From contig CM053162.1 of the NCBI GenBank assembly GCA_028571685.1, positions 7,134,001 through 7,198,000 of the forward strand: 64,000 bases of DNA, given 5' to 3'. Below are positions 34,051-44,994 of this stretch, one piece after another; position 1 is the first letter of the stretch; every line of letters begins with the position of its first letter. A program made the position numbers and the translations under genes. This stretch comes from Heterohyrax brucei (lineage: Eukaryota > Chordata > Mammalia > Hyracoidea > Procaviidae). Below the pieces are notes generated by a model. The model did no database searches. It had not been told where the DNA came from and saw nothing but the letters and a program-made list of their open reading frames with translations.

Positions 34051-35639
34051 TAAGTATTCTGTCCTCCTCTTTAGGCATTACGGGATTTGAATGGTCTCTT
34101 CTTACAGAGCATGGAGTGACCCAGTGATTAATAATGGCTTTTAGTTTATGGTAGGTCTGCAAATGACCATTAAGGGGGGCACTGAGCCATTGCACATTAA
34201 TTCTAAACATTTTCTCTTAAACCCGGATGAAATAACTAACTGTTGCATAATTCAATAAGAAGCCCTGGCTGGGGGCATCACCCACTTTCTGAGTAACTAG
34301 TGAATAAGTATCATTCACAAAACTATTAAGTTAATTTAAAATCCTGACAATTTAGCACCACTCTGGTGAGATAAGAACCATTTATTAAAAGGCACAGTTC
34401 ATTAACCCAAATGCTCCTGGCATATTTGCTCAGAGAAAGGGGCCAGGCTGAACCTCACCAGGAGCAGTTCCTCTTTCCCTGCCACAGAGCTAGACATTCT
34501 CAGTGCAAGTATCCTGGGAAGCGCTTCTGTCCATAGGACTTGCTGCTCTTGTTAGGCTGACCATGACTGCATAGTGTGTGAGCCAAGGTAGAGAGATGAT
34601 GGTGTATGTTCTCGCCCAGAATAGAGAAAGTGCTGCAAGGATTCTTTCCTCACCTTGCAGCCTCACCGACTGCACCCTTTCTTCCTTTGGTCTCCTGTTT
34701 CCTTGGGCCTTTGAGATGTTAGCCTCATATGTTTTGCATGCCTCATTAGTCCCCTACAGTCACTGGGCTCCTTGAGTGTGCAGAATGGGTGCTGTTATGA
34801 ACTATCTCACAGGTTCATTTTTGCTATATTGCTGGGCAATGTACACAGACCTTGTACAAAAAATGACAAGTAAAAGACAAAAAGAGAGCTCAGCCCTCTT
34901 TTTTTTGAGACACTTTCTGTCCATAACAGACCTATTTAGTATGAGACTCTGCGGAATCCCATTACAGGCACACTGCATCACTAAGGTCCACTTAGAACCT
35001 TGTTTTGTTTTCTAAAACTCATCATGTAAAGAGTCTCTAGAAGCCCTGAGGCTGTGATATAAGCAAGGAGTGGAGGGTCCCTTTGTCCTGGCCCTAGGGC
35101 CAGCAAAACAGGGAAAGTGCTGGAACCACAGATAATCTTGGTTCTTCGATATTTAAAAGACAAAATATTATCGTATCCCATTAACTGCAAAAACATGAAC
35201 ATTTGTAAGTCTGTGAGCTGTTTAAGGCAACTTGAAACCTGACTCAGTGTGAAACAATGTACGAATTAACTATAGTGTAAGAACTGCTTATCCATCTGTG
35301 TACTTTCTGGCTTACTTGGATGTACTCTGGAAGTGAGGCAATGGCTTTTATCCAATTTGAGGAGTTACATAATAGGGTTTTCCATTCGGCAAAATATTTT
35401 TCTCCATTAATTATATATTTCATTCATAAAACATCTCAGAGAAATAAGGATTTCCATATGGCCACTATTCAAAACGGCAAACAGAAGGTAATCAAGGCTT
35501 AAAATTTTGTACTTTTTTCTAGACAGAAGGCTATTGTGTTTCATGGTTTGAACGGATGGAACTACTCTTCAATTCAGAAACACTTTACCACTTCTGAGAA
35601 AAAGTACTGAAACATCTACTCCTTTATTAATTCTAACAA
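34051..35639. other. No gene seen; unique sequence
   Basis: Short frames only, none with a domain. No repeat recognised with confidence. Confidence 0.4.
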
Positions 35640-37980
35640 TTATTGAGCAATCTATCCTTACCAAATGCTATCTTAACTCTTAAAGACGTAATTATGAATA
35701 AGACGTACAATTCCCCGCCCTCTTCAACTAGCGCATTATTTGGTGAAAATAAATAATAAACAACTAAATGGGTTAACAAAATGAATTCAGAAAGTGATTA
35801 ATGTTTTATAGGAAATGAGAGTGGTGAGGAAAAGAAGGATGAGAAAGTCTTCTGAGATGCGAGTGACGAAAAACAGCCCGCATGGAAGAACTAGAAAGGA
35901 AAATCTAAAGGCTGAAGATACAGTAAAAGGCCCTTGAAGTAATACTGAACTTGGCAAGTTTGAGATGAAGAAGGGAGGACAGGTTAGTGGAGCAAACTCA
36001 GTGCAGACAATGGTGGTACAAGAGGATATCTAAGAAGCAAGCAAGATCAAAAGACCTAGGAGCCTTGAGAGTCATAGTGAGGAGTGTGAATTCTATTCTA
36101 AGTATAAAGAATATGAGGAAACATAGGTTGGGACTGAAAAGCATTATTGTGTTATTCAGGCAGCTTTCTGGACAATGGATCACACTGGTCATGAGTTAAA
36201 GGATGGATGGAAAGCAGCAAAATCAAATGGAAGCTGCTGCAATTGTCCAAGCAATTGGACAAAGATACTGGAGTGACAGGGGAGAAAAAGGAATTGTAGA
36301 CACATTAGGGAAGTCAAACAGCTAGGAAGTGTTGACAAATTTGATGGGAGAGGTGAAGAAAAAGAAGGCACAGGGATAACTGGTAGGTTTTCAGCTTGAG
36401 CAACATGTTTAGAGGAGAGCTATTAACTGAGTTGGGCAAAGGAAGGAAAAGGTTACAAATTCCATTTTGGAGAGAAATTTTAGAAAATATCAGATGTGCA
36501 TTCTAAGACAATTTGAGCAATAAACTAAGAGAAAGAAATAAAGACAAAGAAGTTGAAGTTAGTGTCAGATGCCACTCACCTTTTTACTTACCTAAACAAA
36601 CAAACGAAAAATTGTTCTCTTGGGGGAATCCTTTTAATCTTAGGTTCCACCAAGCATTTAATTTTTGATTTACAAGATATGAAATTGTAGCCATTGTTTC
36701 ATAGATACAAATATGTACTTTGTTATTATAAAATTGATACCCTATTGCAGTGTTTCCATTCATTTCCCTACACAAAATAATTTTTACTTCAATGCTAAAT
36801 CAGTATGTGATCTTTTTGAAGTCGTCTTAAATGACAATTGAATGTAACACATGTGTACTAATAATGCATATTATTCAATGAAGTGAAGAAAAGGAGAACC
36901 TAGTTTGTCTACATGCAGGCAGACACACCATGACTGCCACCTGGCACATGCAGATTGTCAGATGTCGCTAACTATAAGATGCAGCCCACTTTCAGAAAGT
37001 ACATATACAGAAAATGCCTGAGAATTAAGCACTTACCAAGTCAACATACTCAGCTCAGGTAGAGAAGAGTAGCCAGAAAAAGAGACAAGGAGACATATTT
37101 AGTGAGGTGGGAGGAAAATCAGGTACGTCTGATGTCAGGGAAGTCCAGAGAAAAATTTGCAAATAGGAGAAAGGGATCAACTATTTCAAGTGAAACTGAA
37201 AGGTAAATTAAAGATTGGAATTTGTCCATGGCGTTTGGCCATACAAATGTTGTCAATGACCTTGATGAAGACAGGTTTAGTACAGCACTGTGGACCAACG
37301 CCAGGCTGGAGCATTGACTAGTGAGTAAGAGGCAAAAAAAGTAAAGAGAATAAATACAGATAATTTTTCTTTGAGAAGTTTTACCGGGGAAAGGAGCAGA
37401 AAAATGAGGTTGTCACTGACAGAGGATGTGAGGTCAAAAGACACTGTTGATGTGATAGTTGTTTGAAGGAAGGGAGATACTAGAGCAGTTGGCGTGCAGA
37501 TAGAAACAATCCAGTGGAGAGGAAAAAAGTAATGATGTAGAAGGAGCAGGAGAATAATTCCAGGAGAGAAACCCTGAGAAGAGAAGAGGCTTCAAAGCAT
37601 AAATAGGGAAGCTGAACTGTAACATGAGAAGGGACACTTAGCCCACTATAATGGGAGGAATATATGGGTCTACAAATGAGAGACAAGCTATCAGAAGAGT
37701 TATTATCAGGAAAATGAATGAGTTTCTAATTGCTTCTATTTCATCACTAAAACATGAGCCACTCACTGAAAATGGGAGTAGAGGGATTTTTGGAAGATGG
37801 TATACATTTTGAGGAGGAGGAGAAAGTACAAATGTGAAGTCTCTGAGAAGAAAGAAAACCCTCCTAAGAATACATAGTAGGGTTCCGGAGTAGTTTTTAA
37901 TAGCCATGTGAGATCTGTTCATCAGAGGTATCAAAGTAAACCTCTCCATGCTGTTGCTGTTCTTCAGAAATACCTAACTC
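35640..37980 (-). mobile_element. L2-type LINE, antisense, long decayed relic
   Basis: About 2.3 kb of purine-rich plus-strand sequence that follows the reverse complement of L2 over a long distance. Recognisable blocks include 'ttctaacaattattgagcaa' near 35633 (3' end), 'gtcttctgagatgcgagtga', 'cagctttctggacaatggat', 'agctgctgcaattgtccaag', 'tcagcttgagcaacatgttt', 'gaagttttaccggggaaagg' with 'agcagaaaaatgaggttg', and 'ttctaattgcttctatttca'. Frames are all broken. The long match suggests one insertion rather than many, but internal gaps are likely. Unrelated insertions may be hidden between 36420 and 37300. Confidence 0.6.
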
Positions 37981-38064
37981 TAAAGGTCCAGATTTACAGA
38001 AAGTAGGTAGATAGCTTTAGCTAAACTTGAAAGGAGATGCAAGATGTTGAGGGTGTTTCAAAGG

Positions 38065-38601
38065 AGTGATTGCAGCATATTTTATTCATCTGGTAGTACT
38101 CTAAAAGAGATCCCACAAGTGGATGGCTTTAGCAAAGACAAGTTTATTCTCTATCCACTAGGTTACAAGTCTGAATGCAAGACGTCTGCTCCAGGGGAAG
38201 GGCTTTCCCTCTGTCAGCTCTGGAGGAAAGTCCTTGTGTTGTATCAGTCTTTGTCCAGAGAGCATCTTGGCACAGGAACCTCAGGTCTGAAGGGTGCATT
38301 CTTTCAACAGTGCTGAGTTCTTGATGGTGTGAGGTTCCCAATATCTGTTTGCTTCCCTTTCCTTTTATCTCTAGTAAGATTAAAGGATACAAGGTGGTAC
38401 AAGCCACAAGCCAGGGAAACTCCTTTTACAATGGAGCAGGAAGATGATCTTAGGAAGGGATTTACAGTCCTACTATAATCCTCTGCAACATACAGCATAG
38501 GAAAATCACAAAGTGGAGGATAATCAAACTATTGGGAATCATGGCCCAGCCAAATGGCTGCATACATTTTGGGGTGACACAGTTCAATCCATGACACAAC
38601 T
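38065..38601 (-). mobile_element. MaLR-type LTR, antisense
   Basis: Blocks 'gatcccacaagtggatggct', 'tctgctccaggggaagggct', 'cagtctttgtccagagagca', 'gcacaggaacctcaggtctg', 'ttgatggtgtgaggttccca', 'gaatcatggcccagccaaat', and end 'cagttcaatccatgaca'. Near-identical block order to 41078-41599 and 45342-45835. An antisense AfroSINE abuts its end. The frames inside are chance. Confidence 0.88.
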
Positions 38602-38763
38602 AAAAACGAAACCCACTTCATTAAGTTGATTCTGACTCAGCCAACCTAGAGGACAGAGTAGCACTGCCCCATAGAATTTGCCAGGGCGCACCTGGCAAAT
38701 TCAAACTTCTGGCCTCCTGGTTAGCAGCTACAGCATTTAACCACTATGCCACCAGGATTTCCA
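38602..38763 (-). mobile_element. AfroSINE, antisense, short form
   Basis: 'caactaaaaacgaaacccac' tail, 'gaggacagagtagcactgcc', 'ccatagaatttgccagggcg', 'cctcctggttagcagctaca', ending 'ccactatgccaccaggattt'. Confidence 0.93.
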
Positions 38764-38784
38764 TAATAAGCAAAGAGTGAAGTG

Positions 38785-39462
38785 GAGGGGGCAGAGTTAA
38801 GATGGTGAACTAAACATGTCTCTCTAAATCCCTCTGGAAACCAAGACCTGAACAGATAATTAAATGGAGCCTTCTGGACACCTAGCGAGCCCTAGAATGC
38901 AGCATAGAGCTGTTAATTTGGACTTCACACCACTGCACACTAAACCTCCTCTCTTTCACTGACCTGACTCTGGGTGCAAGCTGGCTTGCATGGACCGAAG
39001 GTAACTCACCATTTTAACATTTTTTTCTCTGTCTTAGCCAGCAGGCAGAGCTGGGACTTGACTAGCAGCTAATCTCAGAAGCACTGCTGGTGGGAATGGC
39101 AGGTGAAAATTGCTATAATTTGAGAGCCCAGCTTTGGACTCTGTGCATCTCAGCACCTTTGGCCTCTCTTTCTGCCACCACCATAGAAGAGCCGGTACTG
39201 AGATGGTGGTGAGCTTCTGAGGGATGCCATCTTGATCCACTGGGAGGCAGATAAACCCGTACGGAGGCTCCAGCTAGACTTAGTTCCCAGGCTGGGAGTA
39301 AAGAGGAAGAGTGTGCTGTCACTGGACAGGGAGAGCAGTGGGAGCTGCATATAGGTGGGCATGCAAATTTATATGGGAATGTACATTTTCATTTAATCAT
39401 AATAAAAAAAAGATAAGAAAAAGAATCAAGCCTCATGGCTTGAGAAAGCAAAAAAAAAAAAA
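38785..39462 (+). mobile_element. Miniature L1: 5'UTR joined to 3' end, with 3' transduction
   Basis: 38785 to about 39290 looks like an L1 5'UTR start: 'gagggggcagagttaagatg' (YY1-like core AAGATGG) and 'ggaaaccaagacctgaacag'. From about 39295 it changes to the last ~115 bp of the local L1 3'UTR ('gtgtgctgtcactggacagg', 'gaatgtacattttcatttaa') with a first A-run at 39404-39411. A further 38 bp of unrelated sequence (39412-39449) and a second A-run (39450-39462) follow. 'agtgaagtg' occurs at 38776-38784 and 39467-39475, a target duplication around the whole unit. ORF1 and ORF2 are entirely missing, so it is non-coding. Confidence 0.78.
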
Positions 39463-39475
39463 CAACAGTGAAGTG

Positions 39476-40097
39476 AAAATAAGAGTGGATCTATTGTTCC
39501 CATAATGTTCTAGAACCTTGGGATCAAAAGGATAACCTATTTGTCCTCGATGATCAACAATAGTGCCTCATTGTCTCACATGGGAGAGACAGAAAGTTCT
39601 AGTGAGGAGAATCTGTAAGTGAACAGTCTTTTCTCAGAGGACAATGACAATCCAGGAGTTCTCTCTCAGATTCTGGAAGAGCTGTAAATGGTTTCATTGA
39701 CTTTTTCTTTTATGCGTTCTAAGCTTTTCTTCCTGCAATTAAATTAGGTTTCACCTTCTTTAGTCCCCAAAGCCTAATGAAGAGCTGCTGCTTATCATCC
39801 ACATGGAATAACCCTTATTTTAACTGTGAACTTCTAAGAAGTCATCCTTTAAATTTCTTCCTCTTACTGAACAACAGTACTTCTTTATGACTTTCCTCAA
39901 CAGTCCTGTCCTATGGCCCTCTGATCATTTCTACTGGGCTCCTCTGGGCACTACTGCAGACACTACAGGAGTTTAATACAAGTTTCCATTAAGTTATGAC
40001 TGTACTAATACGACCACAGGATTTCCCATACTGCCTGTATTTTTACCCCATCTGTATGCTTCGTTTTATACTCCATTTTTAGATAGTAGTATTTTCT
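39476..40097. other. No gene seen; unique sequence
   Basis: No gene or repeat recognised. Confidence 0.4.
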
Positions 40098-40262
40098 TGG
40101 AAACTCTGGTAGCATAGTAACTTAAGTGCTACATCTGATAAGCAAAAGGTCAGCAGTTCAAATCTGCCAGGTGCTCCTTGGAAACTATAGGGCAGTTCTA
40201 CTTTGACCTCTAGGGTTGCTATGAGTCGGACTCAACTCGAGGGCAGTGTTTTTTGTTTTTTT
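40098..40262 (+). mobile_element. AfroSINE, short form
   Basis: 'ttggaaactctggtagcata' head, 'gataagcaaaaggtcagcag', 'ccaggtgctccttggaaact', tail 'gctatgagtcggactcaact' and a T-rich end. B-box-like 'agcagttcaaatc' is present. Confidence 0.93.
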
Positions 40263-41077
40263 AGTATCTTTTGCAGAATTGTTTTCAGCTTATGGTTATA
40301 TCTGAATGCCTTTCCATCCTGGGTAGGCACACACTTGTATCAAGATGTACTCAAACTGTTTCCTTATGCTTCTCTTCTACAACACCCAATTAATGTGATC
40401 CATCTTCTATGAGTATTCATAGATTCTCCTTTGTCTCTTAGTTTCTTATTCTTTAATCTTTTCCTGGGGAGCGCATCTGCTAAAGTCTATTTGTCCACTG
40501 GGTGACCAGGATACTCCAACATTTGGTTCCTCTTTTCTCTATGATCTAGTCAACTACATTCTGGGGAGAAAACAAATCATCTCAATTAGCCATTGCCTTC
40601 CAAATAGCTTTGTATGAGTTTCTTACACTCTGTGCAAAACTGAGTAGTATAACAGGTATCACGTAATTCCCAAATGTGAATATAGCATTTTACTTATTAT
40701 GGGTATGAAACAACATGCAACTTTCATTGTATTGCATCTATGTCATTACCTTGGAATATAATCTATACTCAGTGCTCTGTGGAGCCAGATTCTCCCATTG
40801 TTATAGCCAATTTCTGCCAACTGTCTTTCTAAAGTTAGCACTATATCCAGAAATCATCTTAGAATGACTTACAGGTAGTAGGGTATAATATTCAGCAGCA
40901 GCAAGATGCCCTTTGATGACTGAGCAAAGTTCAGGTAGCAGTCTGTTCTGTATTACAAGAGACACAGTGCGTGGTCATTAGTCACAGTTTAGACCCATTC
41001 TATGTGGTTTCAAATATAAATAATATATATATACATCCAGCGGCCGGGCTCAAATGATGAGGAGGACATTTAGGGGA
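40263..41077. other. No gene seen; unique sequence
   Basis: AT-rich unique DNA with a short (TA)n run at 41018-41032. Nothing else recognised. Confidence 0.4.
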
Positions 41078-41599
41078 TGTTTTACTCAACTAGGGCTGCT
41101 CTAACAGAAATACCACAGAGTGGATGGCTTTAACAAAGGAAGGTTTATTCTTACATAGCTTGGTAAGCTACAAGTCCAAATTCAGTGTCCACTCCAGGGA
41201 AAGGCTTTCCCCTTGTCGGCTCTGTAGGAAAGTCCAGTATTGCATCAGTCTTTGTCCAGGGAGCATCTTAGCATAGGAACCTCAGGTCTGAAGGACATGC
41301 TCTTCTGTTGGTGCTGCTTTCTTGATGGTGTGAGGTTCCCAGTTCTCTGCTAGCTTCCCTTTCCTTTGATCTCTTGTAGGATGCAAGGATTAAGGGTGGG
41401 GTAAGCCACACTCCAGGGATACTCCCTTTATAGTGGAGTAGGGAGGTGATCTAATGAAGGGATTTCCAGTCCCACCCTAATCCTTTAACACACAGCACAG
41501 GAAAATTACAAAACGGAGGACAGTCACAAGATACTGGGAGTCATGGCCCAGCCATGGGGCTACAAATATTTTTGAGGGGACACAATTCAATCCATGACA
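41078..41599 (-). mobile_element. MaLR-type solo LTR, antisense
   Basis: 522 bp from 'tgttttactcaactagggct' to 'cacaattcaatccatgaca'. Flanking 5-mers GGGGA (41073-41077) and GGGGG (41600-41604) are a near-perfect target duplication. Shares ordered blocks with the copies at 38.1 and 45.3 kb, such as 'cagtctttgtccagggagca' and 'gaacctcaggtctgaaggac'. No internal retroviral sequence; solo LTRs arise by LTR-LTR recombination. Confidence 0.88.
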
Positions 41600-41667
41600 G
41601 GGGGTAATGAAGAGGATTATGATGATTATTCTTTCTATTTTACTGTTTCTAATTATTCCACATTTTT

Positions 41668-41730
41668 TTCCCAGATGACCAGTGTCTTCAGGGAACAGTG
41701 TCTTCTGCTGCCTGAAGACACTGGTGGGAA
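41668..41730. other. Strong hairpin (perfect 14-bp arms)
   Basis: 'ccagtgtcttcagg' at 41679-41692 is the exact reverse complement of 'cctgaagacactgg' at 41711-41724, with an 18-nt loop. After a 5-nt bulge the stem continues with TTCCCA (41668-41673) pairing with TGGGAA (41725-41730, overlapping the arm end). The loop repeats CAGTGTCTTC. It lies between an LTR and a mariner relic and was not assigned to either. Confidence 0.8.
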
Positions 41731-41844
41731 TTAAGGACATTTGATGGAAAATACAGAAAGAGAAAATAGCCACTGCTGAAGCACCTTAATGTTAGGTGCT
41801 TTCTCTTATGTTGTTACAAGGATAAATGGTATAATATATGATGT

Positions 41845-42420
41845 GCTTGATATACAAATTCTGCCAGCTAAGTCTGAGAACTCATTCTAGAAAAAAAGCT
41901 ACCTACCTCACTGTGGTCACCTTTGAAGTACTCCCCGTGGGAAGCTATGAACTGACACCAGTGCCTAGTCCACCCTTCAAAGCAATTTTTCCACTCTTGT
42001 TCAGGAACAGCCATCAGAACTGTCCTTGTGTTGCCCTTGATGTCCTGAATATCATCCAAATGCCTTACTTTCAATATTTCCTTTATCTTTGACTAAGGAA
42101 AAAAGTCACTGGGGGTCAGATCAGGTGAGTAGGGAGGGTGTTCCAGTATAGTTATCTGTTTACTGGCTAAAAACTCCCTCACAGGCAACTACACGGTTAA
42201 GTTCACCAACTTGTCATCTTGCTACTGTGCACAATAGTCATTCCCAAATGAGTTCCAAAATTGCTTTAAGTGGTGCACTAGGCACTAGAGTCAGTGGATA
42301 GCTTTCCAATGGGAGTACTTTGAAGGTGAAAGTAGTGATATTCAGCAACGAGGTATGTAGTACTTAGAACAATTAAGTTCTCAGACTTAATTGGACCTCA
42401 TATCATAGGGAGGATCTACT
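41845..42420 (-). mobile_element. Decayed mariner-type DNA transposon
   Basis: A region whose reverse complement encodes pieces of a mariner transposase (see the pseudogene entry). No terminal inverted repeats or TA target duplication could be identified, so the borders are approximate and only part of an element may remain. Confidence 0.75.
41868..42240 (-). pseudogene. Mariner transposase C-terminal remnant
   Basis: On the minus strand the segment reads 'REFLASKQITILEHPPYSPD' followed by LTPSD, then after a stop 'HLDDIQDIKGNTRTVLMAVP' and 'CFEGWTRHWCQFIASHGEYF'. The HPPYSPDL...PSD block is the conserved region around the third catalytic aspartate of mariner D,D34D transposases, and the ASHGEYF-type end is the usual C-terminus. 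At least two in-frame stops occur, and the N-terminal DNA-binding and first catalytic regions were not found. Non-functional. Confidence 0.8.
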
Positions 42421-42454
42421 GGACTTTTTTTTTTTTTGTAATGACTTGATTACA

Positions 42455-42680
42455 ACATAATTACTGTTTGACTTTTTTGCTTTGGGCTAGCCATCAAGAG
42501 AGATCAACTACTGGAGAAGGGCATTGTGTTTGGTGAAGCAGAGAGGGGAGGTAGATTAGCACAATAGGCACAACACATGCTAGATGTTATGAGGATATAG
42601 CAAGGCCAGGCACTTTTTTTCTTGTAATATTGCCATAAGTTGGAATAGGCTTGAGGGAAACTAACAAACAACACCCGTCT
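42455..42680 (+). mobile_element. RTE (BovB-type) 3' end fragment
   Basis: Contains 'actggagaagggcattgtgt', 'ttggtgaagcagagagggga', 'agattagcacaataggcaca', and the 3' tail 'cataagttggaataggcttg' followed by an (ACA)-type end 'ctaacaaacaacac'. 5' truncated, no protein. Confidence 0.85.
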
Positions 42681-42989
42681 ATCAATCTCTGTGTGCCCCT
42701 ACTGCTTTCCTTTGTTCTGTCTGTGTCTCTGTGGGTACCTTGCTGATTTTTTTTTTTTTTTTAATTACTGTGAGGGAGAGGGGACATTTGTTATGGAGGT
42801 TCAATAGTGAATTCTAGAGATTTAGAAGGTCCAAGGTAAGATCAAGAGGGAGGAAGCAGAAACTGGGTTTACATGAATCTTAAAGGTGAGATAGTAAATA
42901 ATAAAGACCATAAGCCCTAGATTTTTGAAGATGTTCTTTATTTCAGATGCAGTGGGCTATTGATTACACAGGTATAATGACTCTTGTCA

Positions 42990-44255
42990 GGACTTGCTCT
43001 TATTAGGTGCCAGAAAGTTGGATTTTACTCATAGCAAACATATGTACAACAGAAAGAAACATTGTCCTGTCCTGTACTATCCTCACAATTATTGCTATGT
43101 TGTTGCAGACACCATGTCAATCTATCTAGTTGGGGGTCTTCATGTTTTTCAATGACCCTCTAGTTTTACCATGTATGATGGCCTTCTTGGGGGGACTATT
43201 ACTCCTGACGATGTGTCCAAAAAATATGGACAAAGGTTAATCACCCAAGGAGCATTCTGGCTGTATTTCTTTCAAGACAGATTAGTTGATTCTTCTGGAA
43301 GTTAATGATACATTCAATATTCTTTGACAACACCATAACTGAAAGATATTAATATTTCTTCCATCTTCTTTTTTCATTGTCCAACTTTCACATACATATG
43401 AAATGATTAAAAATATCATGGCTTGGGTCAGGTAGACTTTAGTCCTCAAGGTGATATCTTTATTTTTTAACACCTTAAGAATGTCTTTTGCAGCATATTT
43501 GCCCAGTGCAATACGTTAATTTGATTTCTTGACTGCTGCTTTCATGGGTGTTGATTTTCAATCCAAGTAATACGAAATCCTTGGAAATTTCAATCTTGCC
43601 TCCATTTATCGTAATGTTGCTTATTGATCTAGTTTGAGGATTTTTGTTATCTTTATTTAGAGGTGTGATCCATACTGAAGGTTGTGGTCGTTGATCTTCA
43701 CTAAGCATTTCAAGTCCTGTTCACTTTCCTCCAGCCAAGTTTGTCATCTGCATGTCACAGGTTGTTAATAAACCTTCCTCCAACATCGATGCTACATTGT
43801 TTTTCACGTAGTCCGGCTTCTCTTGTTATCTGTTCAGTTTACAAATTGAATAGGTATTTTGAAACAATACAATCCCCAAACACACCTTTTCCTATTTTAA
43901 ACCATGCAGCAGTATCTCGTATTCAAAAGACTTCCTCTGGAATTATGTACAGGTACTGCATGAACACAGTTAGGTGTTCTGAAGTTCCCATTCTTCACAA
44001 TGTTATCCACAGTTTGTTATGATCCACACGGTTCAATATATTTGCATAGCCAATAAAACACAGTTAAACATCCTTCTGATATTCTCTGCTACCAGCCAAG
44101 ATCCAGTTGATTGTTAGCAATGACATACCTCATTCCACGTGTCTTCTGAACTTGGCTTGAATTTCTAGCAGGTTTCTTTTTGCTTGTGACTACAGTCATC
44201 TTTGAATAACCTTTTGCAAAAATTTACTTACATGTGACATTAAAGGATGGGACTT
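42990..44255 (-). mobile_element. RTE (BovB-type) LINE, antisense, 1.27 kb
   Basis: The 3' end is at the left ('cttattaggtgccagaaagt', 'aacattgtcctgtcctgtac') and the element continues through the ORF towards 44255 without switching strand, so it is an ordinary 5'-truncated insertion. It provides the best in-window reference for the other RTE pieces at 50.8-51.5 and 60.7-61.2 kb. A separate plus-strand RTE tail lies 0.3 kb upstream. Confidence 0.88.
43060..44255 (-). pseudogene. RTE reverse transcriptase remnant
   Basis: Decayed C-terminal half of the RTE polyprotein (reverse transcriptase and C-terminal region). Frames at 43475-43708 and 43282-43473 read the connection region and 'VYLTQAMIFLIISYVCESWT', corresponding to the conserved CESWT motif of BovB/RTE elements. 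The YADD catalytic box region (about 43735-43775) is disrupted by a stop. Many frameshifts; no function expected. Confidence 0.85.
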
Positions 44256-44429
44256 ACACTCCCAGTTACATATGAGTTCTCTATGAAAAAGGTAACATTT
44301 AGAGTCTGTTTATGGTTATCAAGCCCAGTTCAACAGACTCAGAAAAAGCGAAAAAAAAAGGCAGAGCAACAATGTGTCCCTAACACATATACAGATATCC
44401 TGGAATTCAATCATCAAAGCATTTCTGAG

Positions 44430-44545
44430 CTAACATGACTGAATCTGAGAGACAGTAAATTGTTCAAGGTCACATAGTAAGTGGTTGAATCATAATTCAG
44501 ACCAAAATTTCTGTTTTTCTAAATGCATACTCTTGACTGACCCTA
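44430..44545 (+). mobile_element. MIR SINE relic
   Basis: 'gaatctgagagacagtaaat', 'tgttcaaggtcacatagtaa', 'gtggttgaatcataattcag', 'accaaaatttctgtttttct' follow the MIR order. Confidence 0.75.
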
Positions 44546-44970
44546 TAGGAATTTAGAGTAGAGACATTATCCAGGAACAAAGATGGTATAGGTCAATGAC
44601 ATTCCCTAGTGTTTTACATTTCAAGAAATGAGCCTGGCTGTCAGTAAGGAGGTAAGAGACCAACAATAAGTCTTTGCAAAAGTTGGTCAGTATAGAAGCT
44701 GAGTAGTAATTATCAGTCAGGGTGGCTGGCAAAATTGAGGGTAAATGCGGAGAGCTTAGAGATAAGGGACAATTGTCGTCCTGGCTATTCATGGACAGCT
44801 TTGTCGCACTACAGCACAGACAGATTTACTGAGTCCCTTCGCAGCTTCCTAATGTTAGAAGGTGGGTGGCCAGTGTGGTTAGATACCCATATTCCTTCTT
44901 TTATGACAACACACTACAAACCAGATCCTGTGCATAAGCATGCAGTAGGTTGAATTTTATGAAAACCTAG
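44546..44970. other. No gene seen; unique sequence
   Basis: Nothing recognised before the short SINE-tail fragment at 44971. Confidence 0.4.
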
Positions 44971-44994
44971 TACTCGACGGCACTTGGCATTTGG
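44971..44994 (+). mobile_element. Ultra-short AfroSINE 3'-tail fragment
   Basis: A 24-bp piece 'actcgacggcacttggcatt' plus TGG, matching only the last part of the AfroSINE. It keeps two CpGs, and has the same CACTTGGC variant as the fragment at 61055-61088. Confidence 0.6.

Noticed and set aside
42455..44255. Second twin-primed RTE made of the 42.5-kb sense tail and the 43-44-kb antisense copy
   Set aside because: Each part has its own 3' end and they are separated by about 300 bp of unrelated DNA, in the wrong order for an inverted 5' half.
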